Positions 17,988 through 26,437 are shown, numbered from the stretch's first letter. The stretch: DNA of 64,000 nt from Antarctobacter heliothermus (GCF_002237555.1 NZ_CP022541.1:186001-250000); one strand, 5' to 3'. Made by a program: numbers and translations. Notes: a model not told the origin generated them from the sequence alone.

Positions 17988-18995
17988 TCAGGGCTTGGCG
18001 ATGCCCACGGTATCCGGCGATGTGGTTGCAACGCCCATCTCAAACAGTTTCCAGCTCATGGCATTTTCCATGGCTTGCAGGCGCGTTTCAGCCTCTTCGC
18101 CATATTCGCCATACAGGCTGAACATCCGCTCCTCGGCCAAGGCTTTGATCTTGGGATCTTCCATCGCCTTCTCAAAGGCTTCGTCGATCTCGGCGATGAT
18201 ATCCGCCGGAGTATCCGCAGGGATGGCCATTCCCAGCCATTGCACTGCCGGAATCTCCTGGATTCTGGGGTATTTCACGCCAGCCGCCGGAATTTCGCCT
18301 AGCTCGGGGAAATCAAACGGCTCCATTTCGATCATTCCAAGAGCGCGCAATTTACCGGCCTTCAGAAACTCGGTCTGCTCGGCAACGCCGGACACAACCG
18401 CGTCAACTTCTCTTGTCAAGCCGGCCATATGGGCCGGACTGCTGCCGTCGAACGGAATATAGTTCAATTCAACGTCTGCAGCTTGGCCAAGCGCGATGGC
18501 CCGCATATGCCAAACGCAACCAATTGCGCAGTGGCCAACGCGAACCGAATTCGGGTTTTCGCGCGCAGCTTCAATCAGATCGTCCAGTGTTTCAAACTCG
18601 GAATCCGGATGCACGGAAATGACGCCCGGTGCACCTGCAACCATATACCAGCGCCAATCCTGCGTGCCGGTTTCGTGGTAGCCCATGACCTTGACGACCT
18701 GCATGGCCTCGGAGGCCCCCAACCAGGTGTATCCATCATGCGGCTGATTCCAGACGTGGTTCATGGCGATACCGCCGCCACCACCGGTCCGGTTTGACAC
18801 ATTGACCTTGCCGCCAAGGTGCTTTTGCATGGCTTCGGCCAAAAAGCGGTTTGTGGTGTCGGTGCCGCCACCGGCAGACGCCCAAACCGTTACGTCAATT
18901 GGCTTCTCGGGAAAGTCCTGGGCGTATGCGCCTTGGGACATCAGCAGCGCCCCCGAAAGCACCAGAGCCGCCTTCAACGAATTTGAATATGACAT
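17988..18995 (-). CDS. tctC: Tripartite tricarboxylate transporter receptor (TctC/Bug family)
   Basis: 335 residues with a signal peptide (LKAALVLSGALLMSQGAYAQ, cut after AYA) followed by the Bug-type start DFPEKPIDVTVWASAGGGTDTT and RTGGGGGIAMNHV. A conserved GAPGVISVHPDSEFETLDDLI segment supports the family. It is a periplasmic high-affinity receptor for a carboxylate or related ligand. It is the first gene of the tctCBA run; an 800-bp gene-free gap lies upstream, so the promoter is probably there. Confidence 0.9.
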   Translation of the reverse strand: MSYSNSLKAALVLSGALLMSQGAYAQDFPEKPIDVTVWASAGGGTDTTNRFLAEAMQKHLGGKVNVSNRTGGGGGIAMNHVWNQPHDGYTWLGASEAMQVVKVMGYHETGTQDWRWYMVAGAPGVISVHPDSEFETLDDLIEAARENPNSVRVGHCAIGCVWHMRAIALGQAADVELNYIPFDGSSPAHMAGLTREVDAVVSGVAEQTEFLKAGKLRALGMIEMEPFDFPELGEIPAAGVKYPRIQEIPAVQWLGMAIPADTPADIIAEIDEAFEKAMEDPKIKALAEERMFSLYGEYGEEAETRLQAMENAMSWKLFEMGVATTSPDTVGIAKP

Positions 18996-19795
18996 TATTT
19001 CCTCCCTGTTTTCGTGATAGTGACGTTAATTGATTAAAGCCGGTCTCCTGTCCGCCTTTGCCCAATTTCCTGCGCATCCGTGAAACCCGCCCTCCCCAAC
19101 GCGCGGCCGGTCAATGGTGCAATTCCAAGATACCGCCCGGTTTTCCCGGAAACCTTGTCGCTTTCACAAGATGCCGCGGCGCGCTGGTGGCGCTGCGATT
19201 TCCTGATTTTCCAAAGCCTATCCCCTCTTATTGCCGCATGGCAACCGTCATTATGAAATATTTTTGGGTTACGGCGTGGTTTTTGATTTTTCCGCGTATC
19301 CCATTGATTTCGTTATATTCTGCGCCACCTTCGGACGCCAGGAAACGTCAGATCAGGACGTCAAGCAGGGCATAGCCAACCAGCCCTCCCGCATAGGCCG
19401 AAGGGTGCGCACCACAGGGTTGCAAAGCGGGATCTTTCATCGCCCATATGGCTTGGAACGTCCCCCTTCACCGCTTAAAGCCGAATCGGTTTGGTGTGAT
19501 TTGGGACCGGATTTCTCCTCTAAAGATCGAAAATTACCCTCGTTTCCTGCCCAAAACTCCCGCTGCTGCATTGCCCTACCGGCGGCGCCATCCATTCCAC
19601 CATTGGGCCGGACAATTTGCTCGTGTACGCAGAGCGGGTCACCCGCGCCCATTCGAATTGACCCAAAGGCATCCCTCGCAGCGCTTCAGCCTTTTCAGAA
19701 TGTCGCAACAAATGCGACAACAGCGCATCGCCGCCAAAGCCCGTCACCGACAACTGTCGTCGTGGACAGGCCAGCAGAAAGGGACCACAGGTCCG
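18996..19795. other. 800-bp gap upstream of tctC without a convincing gene
   Basis: No reading frame here has a recognisable product; the open frames are short, low in family-like motifs or antisense extensions of the aldehyde dehydrogenase. The part at about 19220-19330 is clearly more AT-rich than its surroundings (long T runs around 19260-19300), which fits a promoter region for tctC on the minus strand. No strong inverted repeat was seen. Confidence 0.5.
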
Positions 19796-21250
19796 TCATA
19801 CCGCAAAGCTCACGACCCGCTCTTCAGACATTTCCTGCATCGCATAGTGCGGGCCCTCACGACCAAAGCCGCTGTCTTTCGACCCGCCGTAGGGCATCGA
19901 ATCCCAGCGCGAAGAGGATGTTTCATTGATGTGGACCCCGCCCACATGCAACTGGCGCGCGGCAGCAAAGGCTTCGTCCAGCCGGTTGGTAAATAGCCCG
20001 GTGGCAAGGCCGTAGGGCGTGGCGTTCACACGGCGCAGCGCGTTGGGGAAGGTGTCATAGCTTTCGATGCAGATCACCGGGCCAAAGATTTCCTCACAAC
20101 CCACCCGCATGTCGGACGACACGCCGGTCAACAGCGTCGGTGCGATCACCGCGTTCTGCCGCGTGCCGCCCACAAGGCAGGTCGCGCCACGCTCAACCGC
20201 TTCTGTCACCCAGGCCTCAACCCGCTCTGCGTCTTTCAGCGAGATCAGCGGACCGGTCGTGCAGTCCTCGTCCGAAGGATCGCCAAACTTCAGCGCCGAC
20301 ACCAGGTCGGTCATGCGACGTTCGACCTCGGCCTTGAGACTGTCATGCACCAAAAGGATCTGAACAGAGGTGCAGACCTGACCGGCCTTGCGATAACCGG
20401 CGCCAACCACTTTGGGCAGGGCAAGATCCAGATCCGCATCGTCGGTCAGAACCGTAAAGGCGATCGACCCCAATTCCATCTGCGTGCGCCGCAGCTCGGC
20501 CTGCGCCTGGATGATCCGTCCGACGTCGGTCGACCCGGTAAAGGCGATATAGCGCACGCGCTGATCCTTCATCGCCAGCGCAACCGCCGGTCCACCGCCA
20601 TGAAAGACCTGCAACAGACCTTTGGGCAGGCCCGCCTCTAGGAACAACGAGGCGATGAAACAGGCGGTGCGCGGCGTCTGCCCGGCAGGCTTGAGGATCA
20701 CCGCATTGCCCGCCGCCAGCGCCGGCGCGATCTTGTGCGTCACGGTGTTCAGCGGCGCATTGAACGGCGTGACCGCCAGCACGAGCCCCAGCGGCACCCG
20801 CATGGTAAAGGCCGTGCGCCCCCCCTGCCCTGCCGCCCCGGCCACCGGCAGGACGTCACCTGCAAACCGCCGCGCCTCTTCTGCGGTCAGGCGCAATGTC
20901 TGCACCGTGCGCCGGATCTCGTTGCGGCAGTCGGAAACGGTGAAACCGGTTTCGGCCTGCATGACGGCGCGGCACTCTTCCGCCCGCGCCTCCAGCAATC
21001 CCGCGACCTTGTCCAGCACAGCCCCGCGATCATGCGGCGACATCCGATCCGCCTCGAACGCGGCCACACCCAGATCAATCATTTGCGTAATTTGCGCCTC
21101 GGTGCTGGCGGGCAGTTGCGCAAACGGCGTCACGCGAAACTTGTCCATGATGTCCTGCGCGGGGCCATCGCCCTCGACCCAGTCACCGCCCAACAGCATC
21201 CGGCAGCGCGGCAAGTTTCCAGCGGTTTCGGTGTCGAACTGATATGCCAT
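19796..21250 (-). CDS. NAD(P)-dependent aldehyde dehydrogenase
   Basis: 484 residues from the ATG at 21250, preceded by GGGGGAGC; the longer open frame adds an unlikely tail. ALDH superfamily motifs in order: VTPFNAPLNTVTHK and NAVILKPAGQTP (cofactor), FTGSTDVGR, general-base Glu in MELGSIAF near residue 250, and catalytic Cys in AGQVCTSVQ near residue 284. Also EEIFGPVICIE, and near the C terminus MPYGGSKDSGFGREGP. Similar to lactaldehyde/glyceraldehyde-3-phosphate-type ALDHs. It would oxidise an aldehyde released by C-C cleavage to an acid. Confidence 0.9.
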   Translation of the reverse strand: MAYQFDTETAGNLPRCRMLLGGDWVEGDGPAQDIMDKFRVTPFAQLPASTEAQITQMIDLGVAAFEADRMSPHDRGAVLDKVAGLLEARAEECRAVMQAETGFTVSDCRNEIRRTVQTLRLTAEEARRFAGDVLPVAGAAGQGGRTAFTMRVPLGLVLAVTPFNAPLNTVTHKIAPALAAGNAVILKPAGQTPRTACFIASLFLEAGLPKGLLQVFHGGGPAVALAMKDQRVRYIAFTGSTDVGRIIQAQAELRRTQMELGSIAFTVLTDDADLDLALPKVVGAGYRKAGQVCTSVQILLVHDSLKAEVERRMTDLVSALKFGDPSDEDCTTGPLISLKDAERVEAWVTEAVERGATCLVGGTRQNAVIAPTLLTGVSSDMRVGCEEIFGPVICIESYDTFPNALRRVNATPYGLATGLFTNRLDEAFAAARQLHVGGVHINETSSSRWDSMPYGGSKDSGFGREGPHYAMQEMSEERVVSFAV

Positions 21251-21564
21251 TTTTTGCTCCCCCGCGGGCCAACGCCCCTGATTTTGGCCTCGGGGCGCCA
21301 TCGGGAAGAGTCACAATTCCACCAGTGCCACCACAGCCTTTGATCAAGACCATAGGCCCCCGGATCGAATCGTGGAAATACCGCCTTCTTTTGCTGCCAT
21401 AAGCTGATGTGATACCCTTGGTGACGGCGGCGTTGCGCAGTTTGCGCTGGCCGATCCTCAAAGAGCGTCGACTGCATAGGTGTGGAACCTGCGCGCCTGT
21501 TGCAGAGAATACTGGCTGAAATCATGGGTAGCAGGCGGCCCCTGCCCCCAACGCCGGCTCGTCT
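21251..21564. other. 314-bp gap between the ALDH and SDR genes, no gene seen
   Basis: The only open frames here are short and without recognisable motifs. It probably holds the ALDH promoter and RBS. No strong inverted repeat or IS end was noticed. Confidence 0.4.
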
Positions 21565-22287
21565 TCAGATAATCGGCGTCGCGCCGCCATCCATGGCGAT
21601 CACCGTGCCATTCACCGCACGCGCACCATCCGAGGCCAGCAGCACCAGCATATCGGCAAGGTCTTCTGGCTCGGTGATCTTGCCAGAGGGAAACCTTGCC
21701 GAAAGCTCTGCCCTGGCGGCCTCAACGCTTTGCCCGGTCTCCTTGGCATGGGCCTCGGCCATTTGCTGGAATCGTCCGGTCGCCACGGGTCCGGGGTTCA
21801 GCCCGACGATCCGCAGCCCGTCCTTGGCATGCGCCGCCCCCAACCCGGTCGTCACCAGCATCAAGGCCGCATTCGCCGCGCCGCCTGACAGATGCAGCGG
21901 GCTGGCCGACTTTCCGCCCATGCCGATCACCGGCAGCACGATCCCCGATCCGCGCGCGACCATACGCTTGACCACCGGCATCATGATATTGACGTAAGAG
22001 AAGTATTTTCCCTCCATCGCATTGCGGAAATCGCCCAGATCAAGATCCGCCAGCGGCACCTGACGCGCCGCACCCGCGCACAGCACCAGAACGTCGATGT
22101 CGCCAAGATCGGCCACCACCGAAAGGGTTGCGGTGCTGTCAGTCAGGTCAACCTTGATGCCCTGCGCGCCATTCGGCGCGTCACCACTGCGGGATAAGGC
22201 GGTGACCCGATCCCCCTGCGTCAGAAAGGCCTGAACTGTCGCAGCTCCGATCCCGCGGCTTCCTCCGGTAACGACGACGTGGCGCAT
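21565..22287 (-). CDS. SDR-family protein lacking the Y-x3-K motif
   Basis: 240 residues. The cofactor motif (TGGSRGIGAATV) and LCAGAAR (NNAG position) are present, and the C-terminal GLNPGPVATGRF and INGT-like VNGTVIAMDGGA segments fit classical SDRs. At the catalytic position, however, the sequence reads SPLHLSGGAANAALML: the usual Tyr and Lys of Y-x3-K are not there. Such SDRs exist in several aromatic and terpenoid pathways, but their chemistry is less clear. First gene of the catabolic cluster on the minus strand; a 15-bp inverted repeat lies upstream. Confidence 0.75.
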   Translation of the reverse strand: MRHVVVTGGSRGIGAATVQAFLTQGDRVTALSRSGDAPNGAQGIKVDLTDSTATLSVVADLGDIDVLVLCAGAARQVPLADLDLGDFRNAMEGKYFSYVNIMMPVVKRMVARGSGIVLPVIGMGGKSASPLHLSGGAANAALMLVTTGLGAAHAKDGLRIVGLNPGPVATGRFQQMAEAHAKETGQSVEAARAELSARFPSGKITEPEDLADMLVLLASDGARAVNGTVIAMDGGATPII

Positions 22288-22325
22288 GGCATTTCCTTTT
22301 CACTCTTCGGCCAGCACTTGCCCCC

Positions 22326-22384
22326 CGCGTCCTGCCGGGGGAGGGCGACAGCGGCCTTGCCCAATCAAACCCCGGCAGGACGCG
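22326..22384. repeat. 15-bp perfect inverted repeat with 29-nt loop at the catabolic-cluster/plasmid-core border
   Basis: CGCGTCCTGCCGGGG at 22326-22340 is the exact reverse complement of CCCCGGCAGGACGCG at 22370-22384. Nested inside the left side is a smaller hairpin (CCCCCG-8 nt-CGGGGG, 22322-22341), so two alternative structures compete. It lies 39 bp upstream of the SDR start at 22287. It could be an attenuator or leader structure of that gene, a bidirectional terminator, or a scar of an insertion. No T run follows on either strand, which weakens the terminator reading. Confidence 0.6.
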
Positions 22385-22591
22385 CAGATTCCAGCGGCCA
22401 ACGCAAGGGCCACACACCCCGCCGCTATCGGGCCAAGAGTGAATCAAACTCTCAAATCACTGTCGAGTCGGACCTTTTCAGAATCCAGCTAGGGTATGGC
22501 TGTGACACCAATGCTAGGTTAAACTGTGATTTGACACACAGGATGCAGCGGCATCAGGACCCATAAACACAGCCACGACGCGGAGCACGCC

Positions 22592-22807
22592 ATGGATCTC
22601 ACCCTGACCGAACACGGCACCAACACCAGCCTGTTCTACCGAATGGAGATCATGCCGGGCCTGTTTGGCGATTGGTCCCTTGTCCGCGAATGGGGCCAAA
22701 ACGGCCGCCCCGGACAAATCCGCATCGACTGGTTCGACCATGAGATCGAGGCAAAAGATGCCCGCTTTGCCATTCAGATGGCGAAATCCAAAAAGGGCTA
22801 CGAATAG
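22592..22807 (+). CDS. WGR-domain protein
   Basis: 71 residues, essentially one WGR domain. Order: LYRMEIMPGLFGDWSLVREWGQNGRPGQ (the W-G-x-x-G-x core is REWGQNGRPGQ), then a helix with FDHEIEAKDARFAIQMAKSK and a terminal KKGYE. WGR domains occur in PARP-type enzymes and in small stand-alone bacterial proteins, where they are thought to bind nucleic acid. It lies alone between the catabolic cluster and the toxin pair. Function here is unknown. Confidence 0.8.
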   Translation: MDLTLTEHGTNTSLFYRMEIMPGLFGDWSLVREWGQNGRPGQIRIDWFDHEIEAKDARFAIQMAKSKKGYE

Positions 22808-22954
22808 CGCCCCTTCACGCAATCGCTGTCCACCGCGTGAACGCAGACCTCTGCCTTTGGTTCATGCGGGGTCACCGTTCCGCCCGCCACAGCCCCCTGC
22901 CCTTGAATTTGAGGTGGCATTTTGCTACCTTTAAGCCAGACAATGGAGGCACCC

Positions 22955-23311
22955 ATGGCCCAATCCGTGAAACTTGCTGACGACATCATGTCCCTCGTGC
23001 GCCGTGAGGCGGACCTGCACAGCCGGTCTGTGGCGGGTCAGATCACCCATTGGCTGAAACTGGGGCGGGCGATCGAACACTCGGACAGCTTTGACTACGC
23101 GCGCATCACCGCCGCGCTGGAGGGCAAGCTGGACACCACCCAGTTGCAAGAGGACGAAGAGGCTGCTTGGCTGGATGCCTTCACCGAGAAAATGGCGCAG
23201 CCCTCGCAGGCCGAAGAGGCGTTCTTCGCCAACCGCCGGATGTTGGGCCGGGGTGTTGGGCTGGACGCGGGCGGCAACCTGATCCACGCCAAGGATGACA
23301 CCCCCGCATGA
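22955..23311 (+). CDS. ParD-like antitoxin of a zeta-toxin pair
   Basis: 118 residues starting at MAQSVKLAD, chosen because TGGAGG lies 5 nt before this ATG. The N terminus (VKLADDIMSLVRREADLHSRSVAGQITHWLKLGRAIE) is a ribbon-helix-helix-like DNA-binding segment of the ParD_like type; the acidic C-terminal half (QEDEEAAWLDAFTEKM) probably binds the toxin. Its stop overlaps the toxin start by 4 bp (ATGA, 23308-23311), the usual antitoxin-first coupling. Plasmid maintenance is the likely role. Confidence 0.8.
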   Translation: MAQSVKLADDIMSLVRREADLHSRSVAGQITHWLKLGRAIEHSDSFDYARITAALEGKLDTTQLQEDEEAAWLDAFTEKMAQPSQAEEAFFANRRMLGRGVGLDAGGNLIHAKDDTPA

Positions 23312-23895
23312 GGCCCAGCCTCGTCCTGCTGGCCGGTCCCGATGGCGCGGGCAAGTCGACGCTGTATCAGACCCGTGTTGCGCCCAGCTTTGCCGGGCCA
23401 TTCATAAACGCCGACATCATCCAGCGCGATGAACTGCGCGACGCCTCGATGACCGCCTCTTACACCGCCGCCAAGATGGCAGAGGACCGCCGCAGCACGA
23501 TGCTGGAGGCGGGGCACAGCTTTGCCACGGAGACGGTGTTTTCGCATTCCTCAAAACTGGCGATCCTCGAAACCGCCCGCGCGCGCGGCTATCTGGTTGT
23601 CGTGATGCATGTGGGTGTCGACAGCGCCGATCTGTCCGTTGGCCGTGTCCGTGCCCGCACCGATGAGGGTGGGCACAATGTCCCCGAGGACAAGATCCGC
23701 GCCCGTTATACCCGCAGTTTGCCACTGATCCGAACCGCGATCTTGCAGGCGGATCGCGGGATGGTGTTTGACAACTCACAGCTGAATGTGCCGCCAAAAC
23801 AGATGCTTGGGTTTGCCAAGGGGCGTCTGACTTTGGCCGCGCCGGTGCTGCCGCAGTGGATTTTGACCACCTATCAGGCCGATTTGCAGGCCTAA
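23308..23895 (+). CDS. Zeta-type toxin (P-loop kinase)
   Basis: 195 residues. Walker A is LLAGPDGAGKSTLYQT near residue 7, followed by FINADIIQRDEL (the conserved N-A-D region with the catalytic-type Asp), FATETVFSHSSKLAIL near residue 72 and RVRARTDEGGHNVPEDKIRARYTRSL near residue 112 (lid with Arg residues). Zeta toxins phosphorylate UDP-N-acetylglucosamine and block wall synthesis; smaller Gram-negative relatives of this type behave as toxins when the partner is lost. It sits beside a plasmid replication module, as an addiction system would. Confidence 0.85.
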   Translation: MRPSLVLLAGPDGAGKSTLYQTRVAPSFAGPFINADIIQRDELRDASMTASYTAAKMAEDRRSTMLEAGHSFATETVFSHSSKLAILETARARGYLVVVMHVGVDSADLSVGRVRARTDEGGHNVPEDKIRARYTRSLPLIRTAILQADRGMVFDNSQLNVPPKQMLGFAKGRLTLAAPVLPQWILTTYQADLQA

Positions 23896-23934
23896 GCCCC
23901 CTGCCCCACCAACCGAAAACCGCTCGCTCAAGGA

Positions 23935-24648
23935 TCAATCGACGGCCATAACCTCAATGCGGCGCACGCCCGGATCAATCTCGGCATAGGCGCTCAGCAG
24001 GCGCGATACAAAGTGTGTGTTGACGTAATCCGCCACAAATCGCGACGGCGCGGCCAGCGTCACGCAGCCACCGTCATGCGACATTTCTGACAACTGCCCG
24101 AACCATGCAGAGGTCTGCGCCGGGGCCTCTTGCCCTAACTTGGCCAGCACGCGGCCCCATGCCCCCTCTGCCAAACCTTGCGCCGCATCCGTGCGGCTTC
24201 GGGGCTGGAACGGGATGACATTCGGATCAGCCACCTGCGCCGGACCCCCTGCCCCGCCATGACGGCTGCCCATCCGTTCTGCGAAATCGGTGCCGATGAT
24301 GTCCCAGCTAGGGGTGGTCTCTGCCATCAGCCCGTCGAGGTTCAAGGCATAGACCGTCACCCGGCCCTTTACCCCGGCGCGCTTGACCTCAACCCAGCCC
24401 GCGCTGCGCATCTTGGCCATCTCGCGTTTGACGGTGCGTTCATCGACAGACCACAGCCGGGCAATTTCAGATCGTCCCATCGACAGCTCATTACTCTGCC
24501 AATTATACCGGGTCGTGATCAGCACCATGAGGCGCAGCATCAGCCGTTGACGATGTTTGTCCCCGCACAGCGCCGAAACACCCAACGCCGACAATATGTC
24601 GTATTTCATGGCCGACGCATTGCGTCCAACCGGTTTCGCCACCTGCAT
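23935..24648 (-). CDS. DnaA-like plasmid replication initiator
   Basis: 237 residues. The N-terminal half has a winged-helix character (RLMLRLMVLITTRYNW...GRSEIARLWSVDERTVKREMAKMRSAGW, two segments). The C-terminal ~65 residues resemble DnaA domain I: WGRVLAKLGQEAP, TLAAPSRFVADYVNTHFVSRLL. This combination is what has been called the DnaA-like replicase of roseobacter plasmids. The gene is divergent from parA across 481 bp that contain repeats (putative origin). Together these mark an independent replicon. It is not chromosomal DnaA: no AAA+ or domain IV is present. Confidence 0.78.
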   Translation of the reverse strand: MQVAKPVGRNASAMKYDILSALGVSALCGDKHRQRLMLRLMVLITTRYNWQSNELSMGRSEIARLWSVDERTVKREMAKMRSAGWVEVKRAGVKGRVTVYALNLDGLMAETTPSWDIIGTDFAERMGSRHGGAGGPAQVADPNVIPFQPRSRTDAAQGLAEGAWGRVLAKLGQEAPAQTSAWFGQLSEMSHDGGCVTLAAPSRFVADYVNTHFVSRLLSAYAEIDPGVRRIEVMAVD

Positions 24649-24839
24649 GACCTGCTCCGCCTCATTGCCGGGTCGTTCCGGCTGTCATGCCCGGATATTC
24701 GACGCCTGCCAACGCTTTTCCGAGCTTGAGGACAATTTGCGTCCAACCTTACGATTCTGTCAAGCGGTCGTACGCTCCGACCCGCATCAGGCCCTTCCCC
24801 TTATCCCTTTCAAAAAAGAAATAGGTGAAGTTAAAGGTG

Positions 24840-24920
24840 ATGGGGGACATCCTGTCTGTCCCCCTATAGCCCGGAAATGTCCCCCTATCGGTGGTTGGCG
24901 GCCTTCGGGTGTCCCCCTAA
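24840..24920. other. Putative plasmid origin with iteron-like repeats
   Basis: TGTCCCCCTAT occurs at 24857-24867 and 24878-24888 (21 bp apart, two helical turns) and as TGTCCCCCTAA at 24910-24920 (32 bp, three turns). A truncated inverted copy (ATGGGGGACA) is at 24840-24849. An AT-rich stretch (24801-24838, with AAAAAAGAAATAG) lies next to it. The array sits between the divergent initiator gene and parA, the standard place for an oriV. The repeats are the probable initiator binding sites; this was not tested. Confidence 0.6.
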
Positions 24921-25010
24921 ATCTGGGGGCAGGATCAATCCTTTTGCCCGCCTGGACTCGGCGCTCCCCTTTGCTGTCTCCGAATCGCTCAGGCGGGTAT
25001 TTCCTCAGGC

Positions 25011-25032
25011 TTTCTTACCCGTGGGTAAGAAA
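25011..25032. promoter_or_regulatory. Partition-site-type palindrome 1 (longest copy, upstream of parA)
   Basis: Perfect 10-bp arms TTTCTTACCC and GGGTAAGAAA around a GT centre. It contains the 16-bp core CTTACCC-GT-GGGTAAG found three more times at 26113, 27312 and 27529. It lies about 100 bp upstream of parA. It is the longest copy in the set and so the best candidate for a primary ParB-binding centromere site and/or parAB operator. Confidence 0.7.
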
Positions 25033-25129
25033 ACCTTTCCCTGCCGCTCCACGATAATAGTTTTTGCGTTAAACGCAAATTGGGCGTAAATCGGGAAAAA
25101 GACCTGAAACCCGTCCTGTGAGGCACAGC

Positions 25130-26437
25130 ATGTACACACACGAAGATCTGGGCATTCTCCAGAACCGTTCACTCAAGCTTCAGGGCTGGATCAGGCAGCA
25201 GACCTTTTCCCCCGGTCTGGAAAAGAAGCTGCGCCGCTTTTCCAGCTGGGAGGTGTCGGAGCTGATCTTCCGCATCAACCAGTCGACCTTTCGCGGCAAG
25301 CTGGCCGCCGACCCCTCATTGCCCACCGGCGAGGTTGAACAGGAGGGCCGTCAGCGGTGGTTCTCGTTGGAGGAAATCAACGAACTGCGCCGCCGCCTCA
25401 AGATCAACAAGCGCAGCCTGATGCCCCACCGTCCTGCAGGCCAGCGTGCCATTCGTGCGGCGGTCGCCAACTTCAAAGGCGGCGCGGGCAAGTCCACCGT
25501 CGCCCTGCATTTCGCCCATGCCGCCGCGCTTGACGGTTACCGCATACTGGTCGTCGACTTTGATCCGCAAGCGACGCTGAGCCATTCCATGGGCCTCACC
25601 GACGTGGCGGAGGAGCACACCGTCTGGGGCGTGATGGCCCGCGATCTGATTCGCGAAACCGAACGTATGAATGCCGGGCCGGTCGGTGCGGAATCCGGTG
25701 CCGCCCTGCCCCAGCGCCATTTGCCCGCCGCCATCACCGAACTGGGCCTTGGCGACCTGCGCATCGGCGATTTTATCAAGCCGACTTCATGGCCCACCAT
25801 CGACGCGATCCCGTCCTGCGCGAACGCTGCCTTTGTCGAATTCGCCAGCGCGCAGTACCGGCACCTGAATCCGGACTGGTCGTTCTTTGCTGCCGTGTCG
25901 CGCTACCTCGACCAGATCCCCGATGACAGCTACGACATGATCATCTTCGACTGTCCGCCGGCCATTGGGTATCAATCGATGAACGCGGTCTTTGCGGCTG
26001 ACATCCTCTATGTGCCTTCCGGCCCCGGCTATTGGGAATACGACAGCACCACCTCATTTGTCGGGCAGTTGTCCGAGGCGCTTGAGGATCTGTCCGCCGG
26101 GTTCGACGGCACCTTACCCACGGGTAAGATCGCACTGCCCAAGGCGTTTTATGACATCCGGTTTTTGCTGACCCGCTATGAGCCGGGCAATGATTTGCAC
26201 CGCGCCATGTGGGATGCCTTTCGCAAGGTTTGGGGCGAACATGTCACCGAAAACCCGGTCGAGATGACGCGCGCCGTGGAACAGTCCGGGCGATTCCTGA
26301 ACTCGGTGTACGAAATGGATTACCGAGAGATGACCAGAGAGACCTGGCGCAGAGCGCGGTCTACATTCGATGCCGCTTATGAAGAGTTCCGCCAGACCGT
26401 GCATGACGCATGGGCAGAGATGGAGGCAAACCAATGA
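25130..26437 (+). CDS. parA: ParA/RepA-type plasmid partition ATPase
   Basis: 435 residues from the ATG at 25130, preceded by GTGAGG at 6-nt spacing; an in-frame GTG 12 bases earlier is less likely. The ~110-residue N-terminal region (MYTHEDLGILQ...RWFSLEEINELRRRL) is a MerR/HTH-like DNA-binding extension as in RepA-type ParA proteins. Then a deviant Walker A, NFKGGAGKSTVALHFA near residue 122, LVVDFDPQATLSHSMGL (Walker A'/B region), and IFDCPPAIGYQSMNAVFAADI. It drives plasmid segregation with ParB. A palindrome is embedded in the gene at 26113. Stop and parB start overlap (ATGA). Confidence 0.9.
   Translation: MYTHEDLGILQNRSLKLQGWIRQQTFSPGLEKKLRRFSSWEVSELIFRINQSTFRGKLAADPSLPTGEVEQEGRQRWFSLEEINELRRRLKINKRSLMPHRPAGQRAIRAAVANFKGGAGKSTVALHFAHAAALDGYRILVVDFDPQATLSHSMGLTDVAEEHTVWGVMARDLIRETERMNAGPVGAESGAALPQRHLPAAITELGLGDLRIGDFIKPTSWPTIDAIPSCANAAFVEFASAQYRHLNPDWSFFAAVSRYLDQIPDDSYDMIIFDCPPAIGYQSMNAVFAADILYVPSGPGYWEYDSTTSFVGQLSEALEDLSAGFDGTLPTGKIALPKAFYDIRFLLTRYEPGNDLHRAMWDAFRKVWGEHVTENPVEMTRAVEQSGRFLNSVYEMDYREMTRETWRRARSTFDAAYEEFRQTVHDAWAEMEANQ
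26113..26128. promoter_or_regulatory. Partition-site-type palindrome 2, inside parA
   Basis: CTTACCCACGGGTAAG, identical arms to the other copies with an AC centre (that is, the GT-centred site read on the other strand). It encodes L-P-T-G-K in ParA near residue 330. The same pentapeptide is encoded by the copy in parB, showing that the DNA site, not the peptide, is what is shared. Confidence 0.68.

Noticed and set aside
19448..19996. 182-codon plus-strand frame in the tctC-ALDH gap
   Set aside because: Its second half is antisense to the aldehyde dehydrogenase and the first half has no motif or ribosome site.
23935..24648. Chromosomal DnaA and oriC
   Set aside because: The protein lacks the AAA+ and DNA-binding domain IV of DnaA, and no DnaA-box cluster was seen; it is a plasmid-type initiator.
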